64,000 bases of DNA from NCBI RefSeq assembly GCF_034531395.1, contig NZ_JARVCO010000002.1, positions 806,001 through 870,000 on the forward strand, in the 5' to 3' direction. Each line of letters opens with the position of its first letter. The first letter of the stretch is position 1. Both the position numbers and the translations under genes were made by a program. Of this stretch, positions 53,555 through 62,784 are shown one piece after another. The notes under the pieces are model-generated. The model worked only from the letters and a program-made list of their open reading frames with translations. It did no database searches and was not told the DNA's origin. The stretch is from Pontiella agarivorans (lineage in GTDB: Bacteria > Verrucomicrobiota > Kiritimatiellia > Kiritimatiellales > Pontiellaceae).

Positions 53555-54271
53555 TTATCTTTTCCCCTCACCGGGTGCGTCATCTCCCACCAGCTTGGCA
53601 TGCAGCAAAGCGGCTGCAACTTCGAGATCGTGCCGGGTTCGGATTTTCATATTTTCAAAACCGGCCTCGAACAGATGGGTTTCAGTTGAAGGCATAACCA
53701 GTGAAGACTCATCATCAATAAGCTTCATGCCCTTGTTTTTTGAGTCGATGACTTCTTTAATAACCGGCGTTTTGAACGCCTGCGGTGTTTGTGCTGCCCA
53801 AACGGTATTGCGATCCAGTGTTTCAACCACACGGCTTCCTTTCGGCGCATACTTTGTTGCATCTTCAATTTTATGCGCAGCAATACAGCTCCCATACCGT
53901 TTTGCGCGTTTCACCGTTTCTGATAAAACATTCTGCGTCAGAAACGGACGTGAAGCTTCATGAATCACAACCACTCCCGGATCGGTCTGGATTTTGCTGA
54001 ATACAGTCCGCAATGAGCTCAACCGGTTTACCCCCCCGATCACAACACCGTGCACCTTGGTGCACCCAAACCGTTTAATGGCATGAATAGTGGATTCAAC
54101 CCGTTCTTTCCTCACAACCACCACAATATGGTCGATACAGTCCGCATCTTCAAACGTCTTCAAGGAGTGCAATAAAATAGGTCCGCTGCCCAGCGGCAGA
54201 AATGCGGCTTCTGTCCCAGACGCAATTTCTTCTTCTTTCCCGCAGGCGATAACGATGGCCATAACACTCAT
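53555..54271 (-). CDS. IspD-like cytidylyltransferase with altered active site
   Basis: A 238-aa protein. ATG 54271 follows a perfect AGGAGG. VVIHEASRPFL, WAAQTPQAF and the C-terminal MKIRTRHDLEVAAALL match 2-C-methyl-D-erythritol 4-phosphate cytidylyltransferase (MEP isoprenoid pathway). The N-terminal signature is degraded: the expected AAGxGxRM...PKQFL reads ACGKEEEIASGTEAAFL, so the conserved Arg and Lys that bind the CTP phosphates are missing. It may be an inactive paralogue or use another nucleotide. A true IspD would then be elsewhere in the genome. Confidence 0.8.
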   Translation of the reverse strand: MSVMAIVIACGKEEEIASGTEAAFLPLGSGPILLHSLKTFEDADCIDHIVVVVRKERVESTIHAIKRFGCTKVHGVVIGGVNRLSSLRTVFSKIQTDPGVVVIHEASRPFLTQNVLSETVKRAKRYGSCIAAHKIEDATKYAPKGSRVVETLDRNTVWAAQTPQAFKTPVIKEVIDSKNKGMKLIDDESSLVMPSTETHLFEAGFENMKIRTRHDLEVAAALLHAKLVGDDAPGEGKR

Positions 54272-54398
54272 ATTTCCTCCTAGAACACCCATGCAAAGCA
54301 CTTGAGTACAAAAATTTACATCCTTGAAAAGAGTGCGTCAAGGTTTCAGGTCGACGGTTTTCCTTTCCTTCAGAAAGGCAACCCTCCATGATCACCAG

Positions 54399-54773
54399 AT
54401 GGATTTAGATAGCCCGATGCTTATTCTTTATGATGGTGACTGTCCGATCTGTTGCGCTAAACGTGATTTTCTGATGAGAAGAGATCCTAGGGGCGCTCTT
54501 GAATTTTCAGATATTCGCGATCCGGACTTTCGCCCTCCTGCAGACCATCTTACCATCGATATGCTGGCGGCTGAAATTCATGCCGTTACTCCGGAGCATG
54601 AGGTGTTGCGCGGTATGGAAGTGATCCGTGCTGCCTATCGTGCCATAGGTATAGGCTGGCTGGCAGCTCCTACGGGCTGGCGGCTCCTACGACCGCTATT
54701 TGACCGGCTGTATATTTTTGTTGCCAAAAACCGCCTTAAAATAAGCCGGTTGTTTTCTAAATCTATACGTTAA
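54399..54773 (+). CDS. DCC-family thiol-disulfide oxidoreductase-like protein (DUF393)
   Basis: A 124-aa protein. LILYDGDCPICCAKRDFLMR is the DCC-family hallmark, with the CxxC-like cysteines; FSDIRDPDF and HEVLRGMEVIRAAYRAIG follow. The C-terminal part (PTGWRLLRPLFDRLYIFVAK) may attach to the membrane. ATG 54399 is chosen to place DGDC near the N terminus; the frame is open to 54324. Function is not established for the family. Divergent from the ispD-like gene. Confidence 0.85.
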   Translation: MDLDSPMLILYDGDCPICCAKRDFLMRRDPRGALEFSDIRDPDFRPPADHLTIDMLAAEIHAVTPEHEVLRGMEVIRAAYRAIGIGWLAAPTGWRLLRPLFDRLYIFVAKNRLKISRLFSKSIR

Positions 54774-54802
54774 TCTTTTATCTACAATATCTTGTACAAC
54801 CC

Positions 54803-54815
54803 GGTCTCTGAGACC
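54803..54815. promoter_or_regulatory. Palindrome upstream of the phoH promoter
   Basis: GGTCTC-T-GAGACC, a perfect 6-bp repeat with one central base, ends 12 bp before the -35 box. It could be an operator. Confidence 0.35.
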
Positions 54816-54827
54816 ACAACTTGTTCG

Positions 54828-54856
54828 TTGACATATTTTATCGGCTTCGACAGAAT
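54828..54856 (+). promoter_or_regulatory. Promoter of the phoH-type gene
   Basis: Consensus TTGACA, 17 bp, CAGAAT. Expected transcription start about 54863, leaving a leader of about 105 nt that contains a palindrome and a short open frame. Confidence 0.6.
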
Positions 54857-54886
54857 TTATGTATGAAAGGCGAATATACGACAGCT

Positions 54887-54901
54887 TTCCAAGGGTTGGA
54901 A
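54887..54901. repeat. TTCCA-N5-TGGAA palindrome, copy 13 (phoH leader)
   Basis: TTCCAAGGGTTGGAA directly abuts the AAGGAG ribosome site of the short leader frame. Confidence 0.8.
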
Positions 54902-54915
54902 AGGAGATGAAACTG

Positions 54916-54972
54916 ATGCCCTTGACCCCTAATCCTTCCAATTCCAACCCCGAAAGGCCTCAGGAAATATGA
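54916..54972 (+). CDS. Putative 18-aa leader peptide coupled to the phoH-type gene
   Basis: ATG 54916 lies nine bases after AGGAG (54902-54906). The frame reads MPLTPNPSNSNPERPQEI and stops at TGA 54970-54972, which overlaps the next gene's ATG (ATGA). An in-frame ATG at 54907 touches the ribosome site. The peptide is Pro/Asn-rich. It could couple translation or serve as an attenuator; it may also be chance. Confidence 0.4.
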   Translation: MPLTPNPSNSNPERPQEI

Positions 54973-56297
54973 TCACCCCTAAGGAGAAAATCTTCGTTCT
55001 TGATACTAATGTAATCCTTCATGACAGCAGCTGCATCCACCAGTTTGGCGAGCATGATATTGTCATCCCCATAACGGTGCTCGAAGAGCTCGACCACTTT
55101 AAAAAAGGGAATGATTCACTGAACTTTCACGCCCGCGAGTTTACCCGTACCCTCGACTCATTGGCGGAAGATAAACTGTTCAACGGCGGCGTATCCATCG
55201 GCACGGGCCGTGGGAAAATCAGCATTAAACTCGATCGCGAGTTCGATCAGGATATTGCGGCCAACTTTTCCGATACCAAAAAACCGGATCACCGGATTCT
55301 GAACAGCGGCTATGCGGTGGCTAAAGACCATCCGGATAAACTCGTTACACTGGTAACCAAAGACGTTAATTTGCGAATGAAGGCTAAAGCGGTCGGTCTT
55401 CTTGCCGCCGACTATAAAAACGACCATGTTTCTGACATTCAGCGACTTTACACAGGGACCCGTATTGAAGAGCAGGTGGAACCGGAGCTGATCAACCTGA
55501 TGTATACCCCTCCGTATGAATTTCCTTCCGATCGGCTGAACGTGGATCATCCGCTGACTCCAAATGAATACCTGATTTTACGCGGCGAACGGAAATCGGC
55601 CCTGGCGGTATATGACGACGAACTTCGCCTCATCAAACATGTGGATAAAGTTCCGGCCTTTGGAATTACACCGCGGAATTCCGAGCAGACCTATGCCCTC
55701 GACGCCATCCTGAACGATAACGTCCGCCTCGTTACGCTCACCGGAAAAGCCGGAACGGGAAAAACGCTGATTGCACTCGCAGGGGCACTGAAACGGAAAA
55801 AAAGTTACCGTCAGATTCTGATGGCCCGCCCTATTGTTGCACTCAGTAATAAAGACATTGGCTTTCTCCCGGGGGATATCCAATCCAAACTCGACCCCTA
55901 CATGAAACCGCTGTTTGATAATCTTGCCGTCATTGAACATGCACAGGGCGATACTAAAAAAAGTCAGGTGAGTAAGCTGATGGATGATAAAAAACTGATC
56001 ATTGAGCCGCTCTCCTATATTCGCGGTCGAAGTCTCGTCAATACGTTTTTTATTATCGATGAAGCCCAGAATTTAACACCGCATGAAATTAAAACCATTA
56101 TCACCCGCGCGGGCGAGGGAACGAAAATTGTATTTACCGGTGATATTTTTCAGATTGATCACCCCTACCTCGACAGTCATTCAAACGGCCTGAGTTATTT
56201 GATCGAAAAAATGACCGGTCAGCGATTGTATGCACACGTTAACCTGACCAAAGGAGAGCGCTCAGAGCTGGCGGATCTTGCCGGCTCGCTGCTTTGA
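54969..56297 (+). CDS. PhoH-like ATPase with N-terminal PIN domain
   Basis: A 442-aa protein of the PhoH2/YlaK type. The N-terminal PIN nuclease domain shows FVLDTNVILHD and PITVLEELDHFK with the acidic residues, and VTLVTKDVNLRMKA. The C-terminal PhoH domain has Walker A GKAGTGKT, Walker B FFIIDEAQNLTPHE and FTGDIFQID. PhoH2 proteins are reported to be RNA helicases/ribonucleases. The only nearby ribosome site is AGG three bases upstream, so coupling to the leader frame is plausible. It abuts the DUF721 gene tail to tail with no gap. Confidence 0.92.
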   Translation: MITPKEKIFVLDTNVILHDSSCIHQFGEHDIVIPITVLEELDHFKKGNDSLNFHAREFTRTLDSLAEDKLFNGGVSIGTGRGKISIKLDREFDQDIAANFSDTKKPDHRILNSGYAVAKDHPDKLVTLVTKDVNLRMKAKAVGLLAADYKNDHVSDIQRLYTGTRIEEQVEPELINLMYTPPYEFPSDRLNVDHPLTPNEYLILRGERKSALAVYDDELRLIKHVDKVPAFGITPRNSEQTYALDAILNDNVRLVTLTGKAGTGKTLIALAGALKRKKSYRQILMARPIVALSNKDIGFLPGDIQSKLDPYMKPLFDNLAVIEHAQGDTKKSQVSKLMDDKKLIIEPLSYIRGRSLVNTFFIIDEAQNLTPHEIKTIITRAGEGTKIVFTGDIFQIDHPYLDSHSNGLSYLIEKMTGQRLYAHVNLTKGERSELADLAGSLL

Positions 56298-56681
56298 TCA
56301 GTTGTGCTTCAATTCAAAGCGAAGCTGACGGATCTGCATACTGGTGTAACTGGACTGGATTTTCAACAGAAGCGGTCGTTTCATCCGCTCCAGTTCAGGA
56401 ATCCAGCCGGGATGATCCACAATAACAACCAAAGCACGGTCCTTGATATATCCGGGTTCACTGTGTTTGGCGATCTGTGGTCCCGCCAACCGCTCCCATG
56501 CGTTCCGAAGCACAACAACATATTCCTGCACCGGCTGTTCGAAATCTGAAACAACATCTTTCAGAATTTCGCCCACACTTTTCATATCTCGCTGTGGCGC
56601 CATCGGTTTGCTCAGATGATACCGAACACGGTCGATGGCCCATCGGCTCTGATTTTTGCGGCTGTACCGAGGCTGCTCCAT
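56298..56681 (-). CDS. DUF721 (DciA-like) protein
   Basis: A 127-aa protein. SVGEILKDVVSDFEQPVQEY, LRNAWERLAGPQIAKHSEPG and ALVVIVDHPGWIPELERMK followed by IQSSYTSMQIRQLRFEL are the DUF721 order. DciA members load the replicative helicase in bacteria lacking DnaC; others are uncharacterised. ATG 56681 (MEQPRYSRK) is chosen over 56717 by comparison with typical lengths; no ribosome site decides it. Confidence 0.78.
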   Translation of the reverse strand: MEQPRYSRKNQSRWAIDRVRYHLSKPMAPQRDMKSVGEILKDVVSDFEQPVQEYVVVLRNAWERLAGPQIAKHSEPGYIKDRALVVIVDHPGWIPELERMKRPLLLKIQSSYTSMQIRQLRFELKHN

Positions 56682-56799
56682 AGATTCATTGAGCCAGATC
56701 AGTGATCCGGATGACAAGGCTGTTGACGGGGAAATATACTTTTCACCCCGGTGTTTGCGAAATCAAAAGACAAACCAGCGCGCTGAAACAGAAATTATT

Positions 56800-57600
56800 T
56801 CAGTTTCCGTTGATAAAATTTACCGCATTCTGGAACAGCTTCAGGCCAAGCCCCTGCTCCGGCAGGTCACCGTTCAGCTTCTGCTTGTCCCAGTTCGGGT
56901 GGTTTTCCGGGAAAAGATAGGCTTCCGGGTGCGGCATCATTCCGAAGATACGCCCGCTCGGATCGGTCAGCCCGGCAATCGCATGCAGCGATCCGTTCGG
57001 ATTGGCGGGAAACGCCTGCGTCGGCTTATTGTCGGCATCCACATAGCGTGCGGCCGCGCAGCCATTCGCTTCCAGTTTTTCGAGCAGCGCATCATCGAGC
57101 GTGAAAATCTTGCCTTCACCGTGCCGGATTGGCAGCGGCATGGTGCCCAGCCCCTTAGTGAACACACAGGGAGAATCCTCTTCAAATTTAATGTCGCACC
57201 AAAAGTTCTGAAAGGTGCCGCAGTCATTCTGCATCAACGAAACCGTCGGCTCAAAACAGTTTCCGTCCAGCCCCGGCAGCAGCCCCATTTTCGTCATCAC
57301 CTGAAATCCGTTACAGATGCCCATGACCAGTTTGCCGTCATCGATAAACTGCTGAAGCTGCGCCTGCATATGGTGTTTGACGCGCAGAGCGAAAACATGG
57401 CCGCTGGTCATGTGATCGCCGTAGGAAAATCCGCCGATAAACATCATGGCCTGAAAATCGTTCAGTTGATCCGGATGATCCAGCAGGTCATTTAAGTGCA
57501 CCAGTTCCGGTTCGGCACCGGCCAGTCTCCATGCATGGGCGCTCTCCGCTTCGCAGTTCACCCCGTACCCGGTAATAATCAAAACTTTTGGTTTGTTCAT
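56800..57600 (-). CDS. purQ: Phosphoribosylformylglycinamidine synthase, glutaminase subunit
   Basis: A 266-aa class I glutamine amidotransferase of purine synthesis. VLIITGYGVNCEAESAHAWR, FIGGFSYGDHM, the nucleophile Cys96 in GICNGFQ, RHGEGK and MMPHPEAYLFPENHP are diagnostic. ATG 57600 follows GGGGAA; the open extension to 57624 overlaps a hairpin. It supplies ammonia to PurL, which is not in the window. Longer than the usual 220-230 aa, as in other PVC members. It lies 45 bp after pyrF. Confidence 0.93.
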   Translation of the reverse strand: MNKPKVLIITGYGVNCEAESAHAWRLAGAEPELVHLNDLLDHPDQLNDFQAMMFIGGFSYGDHMTSGHVFALRVKHHMQAQLQQFIDDGKLVMGICNGFQVMTKMGLLPGLDGNCFEPTVSLMQNDCGTFQNFWCDIKFEEDSPCVFTKGLGTMPLPIRHGEGKIFTLDDALLEKLEANGCAAARYVDADNKPTQAFPANPNGSLHAIAGLTDPSGRIFGMMPHPEAYLFPENHPNWDKQKLNGDLPEQGLGLKLFQNAVNFINGN

Positions 57601-57616
57601 TTTTTTTATTCCCCAT

Positions 57617-57635
57617 GGGCACACGCCGTGTGCCC
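57617..57635. repeat. Perfect hairpin between pyrF and purQ
   Basis: GGGCACAC-GCC-GTGTGCCC, 8-bp arms and a 3-nt loop, fills most of the 45-bp gap and ends just before the purQ ribosome site. There is no T run, so it is more likely a processing, stability or REP-like element than a terminator. Confidence 0.65.
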
Positions 57636-57645
57636 CTCCATAAAC

Positions 57646-58338
57646 TTATTTATTCATATCTTCAAGCATGGCCGTGGCGGCGGCAACCGGATCTTCCGCA
57701 TGCATAATCGGTCGGCCGATCACCAGATGCGTCGCTCCCTGATCGACCGCGAACGACGGTGAGGCCACACGTTTCTGATCGCCCACATCGCCATCCGGCA
57801 TGCGGATCCCCGGCGTAACGAGCAGTGCATCCGGAAACGCATCGCGCAGCGCCTGGGCTTCGTGCGCACTCGTCACCATGCCGTCAATGCCGGAACTGAT
57901 CGCCAGCTCACCCAGTTTTACGGCCTGCTCAGAAACCGTGCGGTTGATTCCAAGGTCTGTAAAATCGTCGGCGCTCAGGCTGGTCAGCGTGGTTACCGCA
58001 ACAATTTTCGGCGGATGTTCACATTCTGCCGCAGCTTTTGCCGCATGCTCAAGCATGGCCCGGCCGCCGATGGCGTGAACAGTCATCAGATTTACGCCAT
58101 GGCTCGCCGCGGTTTTTACGGCATTGGCTACAGTCTGGGGAATATCGTGCAGTTTCAGATCGAGAAAGATTTTTTTACCGCGTTTTTTCAGCGGTTCCAA
58201 CACGGCCGGCCCTTCCGCGCAAAACAATTCCAGGCCCACTTTATACCATTCTATAAAATCGGGTAGTTCCTGAAGTTTAGCCTCCATGGCTTCGGCATTC
58301 GGCACGTCGAGTGCCACGATCAAATCAGCTTTATTCAT
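57646..58338 (-). CDS. pyrF: Orotidine 5'-phosphate decarboxylase
   Basis: A 230-aa TIM-barrel enzyme, last step of UMP synthesis. LIVALDVPNAEAMEAKL, VGLELFCAEGP, FLDLKLHDIPQTVANAV (the catalytic Asp/Lys set), VTTLTSLS and THLVIGRPIM are present. ATG 58338 has AAAGGA upstream; the frame is open to 58362. Followed by purQ, giving a small purine/pyrimidine operon. Confidence 0.95.
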   Translation of the reverse strand: MNKADLIVALDVPNAEAMEAKLQELPDFIEWYKVGLELFCAEGPAVLEPLKKRGKKIFLDLKLHDIPQTVANAVKTAASHGVNLMTVHAIGGRAMLEHAAKAAAECEHPPKIVAVTTLTSLSADDFTDLGINRTVSEQAVKLGELAISSGIDGMVTSAHEAQALRDAFPDALLVTPGIRMPDGDVGDQKRVASPSFAVDQGATHLVIGRPIMHAEDPVAAATAMLEDMNK

Positions 58339-58450
58339 CCGAAAATCCTTTCTGCGTTCCAAAGTGCGGAAATCTAGCAGAAAAGTTCCGGCGGCTGGAA
58401 TCCTTTACCGCGCGTTTTTTCCTCCCGGCCGGCGGCGAACCCTGCAGTTC

Positions 58451-60184
58451 TTAAATTTTAAGCCAGACGGTCTGATAGGGTTCGAAGGGAATCACTTTTC
58501 CGTCGCCCATATAGCGCCGGCCGGTAAGCAGGTCGGTGCAGGTGTCGGTGCGGTTCAGGCGGTACAGGCGATCGTCGACCGTCAGCTCCTGGTACCCGGC
58601 TGTAAAATTACTGATGCACACCACGCGCTCTTCGTTCCACTCGCGCTCAATCGCAAACCACTCCGGACCCAGATTGACGACCTGCTGGGCGGCATCGGGA
58701 TGAAACATTTTATGCTGCGACCGGCAATTCAGGCGGCGCGTATATTCTTTGAGCACTTTTGCCGTCGGTGACTCCGGGTCGGCGATGCGTTTTTCCAGCT
58801 CCTCTTCATCCCATTTCAACCGGTTAATGGTCCGCGCCCGACCGGTTTCCTCGACCCCCGCATAGTTATTCCGTGTGGCAGTCAGACTGTGGAAATAGAC
58901 GGCCGGCACACCGCGAAGCGACATCGCAACGGTCTGCGAGCAAAGGAAACGCGCCAGATGCTGATCAGTGACCCGTTCCGGATCGTCCCCCATGGCATCA
59001 AAATAGGTAATATTCAATTCATAGGGACTTTCAGTTCCGTCGGAGTTCGCTTTCATGGAAACGTGACCGCCCAGCGATTTCACACGATCCGCCAGTTTCA
59101 GCAGTTCATCATTCGGTATAATCCCCTGCAGCGGCCGTACCCCGATACCGTCGTGCGAAGCGGTAAAATTAAAATAGGTGCACTTTTGCGGAAGGTCATT
59201 CAACGATGCCGCCCAGTTGGTGAGATAGGTGGAATTCCCTTTTGTCAGCCCATGAAGCAACAACGGCGGCAGACTGAACTGATAAACCATATGGGCTTCA
59301 TCGCCCTTGCCGAAATAGGAAATATTTTCCGCGTGCGGCACATTGGTTTCTGTCAGCAGTACGACCTCCGGCGCCACCATATCCAGCAGATCGCGCATCA
59401 GTTTCACCACTTCGTGCGTCTGTTTAAGGTGAATGCAACTTGTTCCCACTTGCTTCCAAAGGTAGGCGATGGCATCCAGTCGGATAATCGTTGCTCCGTT
59501 GGCAACATAGAAAAGCAGAATATCCAGAAACTCAAAAAGCACATCCGGATTGGAAAAATTGAGATCCATCTGGTCATCACTGAACGTGGTCCAGACGTGG
59601 GTATCACCATGCTGCGTGTGCACCGGTGTCAACAGCGGAAGCGCGCGCGGCCGCGTTACTGCACTCAGATCCGTTTCCGGATCTTCTTCGATAAAATAAT
59701 TCCGGTACGGCGCAATGTTATTTACATAGTCGATAAACCATTTGCTGCTTCGTGAACAGTGATTCAGCACCAGATCAAACATCAGGCGGAATCCACGGCC
59801 GAGCTCTGCGACGTCGTTCCATTTCCCCAGATTGCGGTCAACCGCACGATAGTCGACCACGGAAAATCCGTCGTCCGAGGTATAAGGATAAAACGGCAGA
59901 ATATGCACAGTATTAACGGCACCGCTCAGATGCCGGTCCGCAAATCGTTTTAGCACTTTCAGCGGGGCCTCATCTCCATTCTGCACCATGTCGCCATAGG
60001 TAATGAGCACCGAAGACGTTTCGTCCCACAGGTCTGACTCGCTGAATCCCTCCAGGCCAATGCCGTACCGTCCGATGAGTTGCACCATGCGTTCCAGCAG
60101 ACGCTCTACCTCCTGCGGTCCATACAGCCGGTTAAACCGCATGCGCATCCGTTCCAAAGCATGAATATCGAGGTTTTTAATCAT
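58451..60184 (-). CDS. GH13_18 sugar phosphorylase, probably glucosylglycerate phosphorylase
   Basis: A 577-aa alpha-amylase-clan phosphorylase. Catalytic residues: Asp237 in [11 protein letters not shown], Glu279 in [16 protein letters not shown] and Asp345 in FTASHDGIG. The [18 protein letters not shown] block and TETNVPH, in place of PEIHEHY, match the glucosylglycerate/YcjM-type phosphorylases rather than sucrose phosphorylase, and an extra N-terminal segment of about 80 residues agrees. It would turn glucosylglycerate plus phosphate into glucose-1-phosphate and glycerate. It overlaps the GT4 gene stop (ATGA) and lies near gpgS, which supports the assignment. Confidence 0.82.
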   Translation of the reverse strand: MIKNLDIHALERMRMRFNRLYGPQEVERLLERMVQLIGRYGIGLEGFSESDLWDETSSVLITYGDMVQNGDEAPLKVLKRFADRHLSGAVNTVHILPFYPYTSDDGFSVVDYRAVDRNLGKWNDVAELGRGFRLMFDLVLNHCSRSSKWFIDYVNNIAPYRNYFIEEDPETDLSAVTRPRALPLLTPVHTQHGDTHVWTTFSDDQMDLNFSNPDVLFEFLDILLFYVANGATIIRLDAIAYLWKQVGTSCIHLKQTHEVVKLMRDLLDMVAPEVVLLTETNVPHAENISYFGKGDEAHMVYQFSLPPLLLHGLTKGNSTYLTNWAASLNDLPQKCTYFNFTASHDGIGVRPLQGIIPNDELLKLADRVKSLGGHVSMKANSDGTESPYELNITYFDAMGDDPERVTDQHLARFLCSQTVAMSLRGVPAVYFHSLTATRNNYAGVEETGRARTINRLKWDEEELEKRIADPESPTAKVLKEYTRRLNCRSQHKMFHPDAAQQVVNLGPEWFAIEREWNEERVVCISNFTAGYQELTVDDRLYRLNRTDTCTDLLTGRRYMGDGKVIPFEPYQTVWLKI

Positions 60185-61443
60185 GGTTCTAAACCTTTGA
60201 TGTTGGTGATGAGTGTACGCAGGCTTCTGCGCAGTACGGAATAACTGAAGAAACGGTTTGCGACAGCATAGTTGTGCTCAACCGTGGTCCGCCGGTATCC
60301 CTCATCCGCGAGCAGACGGCGGACATCATCCACCACTTCTTTCGTCAGATAGCCATCCATCAGAGGCACACGGAAACCTTTCGGTTCAATATCGCGCGCA
60401 AAAATGGAGTAGCGGTTGATCAGGATCGGCAGCTTGAAATAGACCGCTTCAAGAAAAGCGTTTCCGAAACCTTCATACAGACTCGGATAAGTCACAAAAT
60501 CAACAAACGGATAGATATCCCATAATGTATAGATCTTCTGTCCCTTTGAATTTTTCTGCCGGAACTCTCCGACGCGGTCATCGATAATCCGCAGATCCAC
60601 CCCCGAATCATGGGCCAGTTCTTCGAGCATGTGCTGATACTCATAGCCCTCGTCCCCGCCCGCATGAGAGATTACCAGTTTCATTTTCGGATCACCCAGT
60701 GTTTCCAGCAGTTTGATCGAATGTTCGATCCCTTTTCGCGGTACGATACGCGTCGGCTGGAGAATCAGGATATCATCTTCTGAAAAACCGAGATCAGCGC
60801 GCAATCCCTCGGTATAGGCATCCGGCGGCGGCGGCGGCGTTTCAAAATCGAACACATTCGGAATCAGCTCGGAAGAGAGGCCTTTCCGCCATGACAGTTC
60901 CTCGCGGGCTGCCTGATTAATCACCACATGCTGCAACTCGTCGTCACGCGGCGGAAACGCCATATCGAGAAAATCCGGAACCCCGTTCACGGAAAAGCGT
61001 ACCCGTTCCCAATAAAAATCATGATGATGCGCAATGGAGGGAATCCGTGTTTCGGCCAGAAATTCTGAGATCGCCACACCAAGCGGAACATGCATCGGAA
61101 TCGTCAGTGCATTCTGGAAAATAAGGATACGCAGATCATAGTGATTGACGAATTCATACAGCGTCGTTTTCAGATATTCCGCCATATCGCGAATCCGGCG
61201 GCTCACAATCGGATCCCGAAAACTCTTTCCCCAGATGCGCTCATTGATCCAGACATTTTCCGGATGTTCAAAGTGCGCCTCCGGAACGCAGTAGCTTACT
61301 TCGGGGGCTCGATCGAGCCGGCCCGCATACCAGAAGCTCCTGAACTCATGATCCCATAAAACTTTCGCCCATTTTGCACTCTCCAGGGAAACCCCGTCAG
61401 TGCCGGCAAAGCGCGTTGAAACAAATCCGATATTTTCGCTCAT
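60181..61443 (-). CDS. GT4 glycosyltransferase, glucosylglycerate cluster
   Basis: A 420-aa GT-B glycosyltransferase. [19 protein letters not shown] is the N-terminal acceptor-side glycine loop; [20 protein letters not shown] and [20 protein letters not shown] (the Glu-x7-Glu region) are the donor site. It is translated just before the GH13_18 phosphorylase. In bacteria that make mannosylglucosylglycerate, a GT acts on glucosylglycerate, so this is a candidate for such an enzyme; the evidence is context only. Confidence 0.8.
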   Translation of the reverse strand: MSENIGFVSTRFAGTDGVSLESAKWAKVLWDHEFRSFWYAGRLDRAPEVSYCVPEAHFEHPENVWINERIWGKSFRDPIVSRRIRDMAEYLKTTLYEFVNHYDLRILIFQNALTIPMHVPLGVAISEFLAETRIPSIAHHHDFYWERVRFSVNGVPDFLDMAFPPRDDELQHVVINQAAREELSWRKGLSSELIPNVFDFETPPPPPDAYTEGLRADLGFSEDDILILQPTRIVPRKGIEHSIKLLETLGDPKMKLVISHAGGDEGYEYQHMLEELAHDSGVDLRIIDDRVGEFRQKNSKGQKIYTLWDIYPFVDFVTYPSLYEGFGNAFLEAVYFKLPILINRYSIFARDIEPKGFRVPLMDGYLTKEVVDDVRRLLADEGYRRTTVEHNYAVANRFFSYSVLRRSLRTLITNIKGLEP

Positions 61444-61544
61444 ATTCGCCTCTGAATTGTTTCGGAAAGCATAGACGCACCGATGAGCATGAAAAGCATT
61501 TTTGTCGTTTTATTAATTCCTGTCACAAAAAAGTGCATACTGGG

Positions 61545-61574
61545 TTGCCAAGGCTCTATGTCTTTCATTACAAT
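61545..61574 (+). promoter_or_regulatory. Candidate promoter of the M20-like/gpgS operon
   Basis: TTGCCA, 18 bp, TACAAT, 28 bp before ATG 61603, with an AAGGA ribosome site between. Confidence 0.5.
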
Positions 61575-61602
61575 TAATGGACATCATTAAACAAGGATCT
61601 CT

Positions 61603-62784
61603 ATGGAAACTAAAATTGGAAGCATTGACGAAATACTCGAACTGCTCCCCACTCTTCCTGACAAACTTACGGGCATACAGGAAACCCTCCTGGCCAACCT
61701 GATCATGCTCAGCGAAATTCCATCACCGACATTCGAGGAAGAAGCCCGTGTAAAACTGTTGCTCCAGCGCATGCTTGAAAGCGAACTGGATAAAATTTCA
61801 ACTGACGAAGCCGGCAACGGAGTCGGCATTATTCCCGGGAAAGATCCATCCCGTAATATCCTGCTGGTTGCCCACGCGGATTCGGTTTACTCCGAAAAAG
61901 TCGACCATGCCATCAGTGTACTGGCCGAAGAAATTGTCGGTCCCGGCGTTGCAGACAACAGCCTCGGCATGGCTGTGCTGGCCACCCTGCCCAATATTCT
62001 GAAGATGCTCGGCATCCAGCTGAATGCCAATCTGGTGCTGCTATCGAGTACCAAAGGACTCGGCCGCGGCAACCTCGACGGGCTTCGCTTTTTCATGGAT
62101 AATAATAAAATTCCTTTTGAAGCGGGCATCTGCATCGAAGGCGAAAAACTCGGGCGCCTCAGCTACACCGCCGAAGGCATGTTCCGCGGATACATCACCT
62201 GCCGCATTCCCGAAGAACTCGACTGGCAGCGTGCCGGGCAGAACAGCGCCATCATTGCACTGAACGAAGTCATCAACCGTATTCTTGAAATTCCGATTCC
62301 GAAACGCCCCCGGACCTCCATTGTGCTTGGCGCCATTCGCGGCGGAAAAAGCTACAATGTCATGGCCACTCACTCCAGCCTGCGTTTTGAAGTCCGCAGC
62401 CAAGATGCCGGAATGGTCCAGACCATACGGGAACGGATTGAAGACATTATCGCCGATGCCTCCTCCCCGAACAACGCGGAATTTGACTTTCAGATTGTCT
62501 CCTCCCGTGAACCGGGCGGAATCGACATCAGCCACCCGCTGGTTAAAAACTGCAGACTCGTCATGGAAAAACTCGGCGTACAGCCAACCATCCGCCCGAG
62601 CATGTCCGAAGTTTCCGAACTGATTGCCCGCGGCCTCCCGGCTGTAACACTGGGTATTACGGAAGCCAGCAACCTGCACGATCTCAATGAAACCATTCGC
62701 ATCAAACCCATTTACACCGGTCTGGCACAGCTGCTGGCCATGCTGCTCGCCATCGACGGAGGATTCTGCAATGAGCCTGAATGA
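61603..62784 (+). CDS. M20-family peptidase homologue with altered catalytic Glu pair
   Basis: A 393-aa protein with the M20 fold. The metal-binding blocks VAHADSV, GPGVADNSLG, CIEGEKLGRL and the distal His in ASNLHDLNE are present, and a dimerisation domain lies at about residues 195-310. The catalytic/ligand GEEG motif reads STKGLG (about residues 148-153), so the usual general-base Glu and one metal ligand are missing. It may not be a peptidase, or it may be inactive. It overlaps gpgS by 14 bp, implying a tie to glucosylglycerate metabolism, where a phosphatase would be expected. Confidence 0.78.
   Translation: METKIGSIDEILELLPTLPDKLTGIQETLLANLIMLSEIPSPTFEEEARVKLLLQRMLESELDKISTDEAGNGVGIIPGKDPSRNILLVAHADSVYSEKVDHAISVLAEEIVGPGVADNSLGMAVLATLPNILKMLGIQLNANLVLLSSTKGLGRGNLDGLRFFMDNNKIPFEAGICIEGEKLGRLSYTAEGMFRGYITCRIPEELDWQRAGQNSAIIALNEVINRILEIPIPKRPRTSIVLGAIRGGKSYNVMATHSSLRFEVRSQDAGMVQTIRERIEDIIADASSPNNAEFDFQIVSSREPGGIDISHPLVKNCRLVMEKLGVQPTIRPSMSEVSELIARGLPAVTLGITEASNLHDLNETIRIKPIYTGLAQLLAMLLAIDGGFCNEPE

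Noticed and set aside
1169-58371. Near-matches TTCCA-N5-CGGAA (for example 18788, 51497, 58357) and TTCCT-N5-TGGAA (5199)
   Set aside because: They lack a full palindrome arm, and GGAA/TTCC is common in this coding style, so I did not count them as copies.
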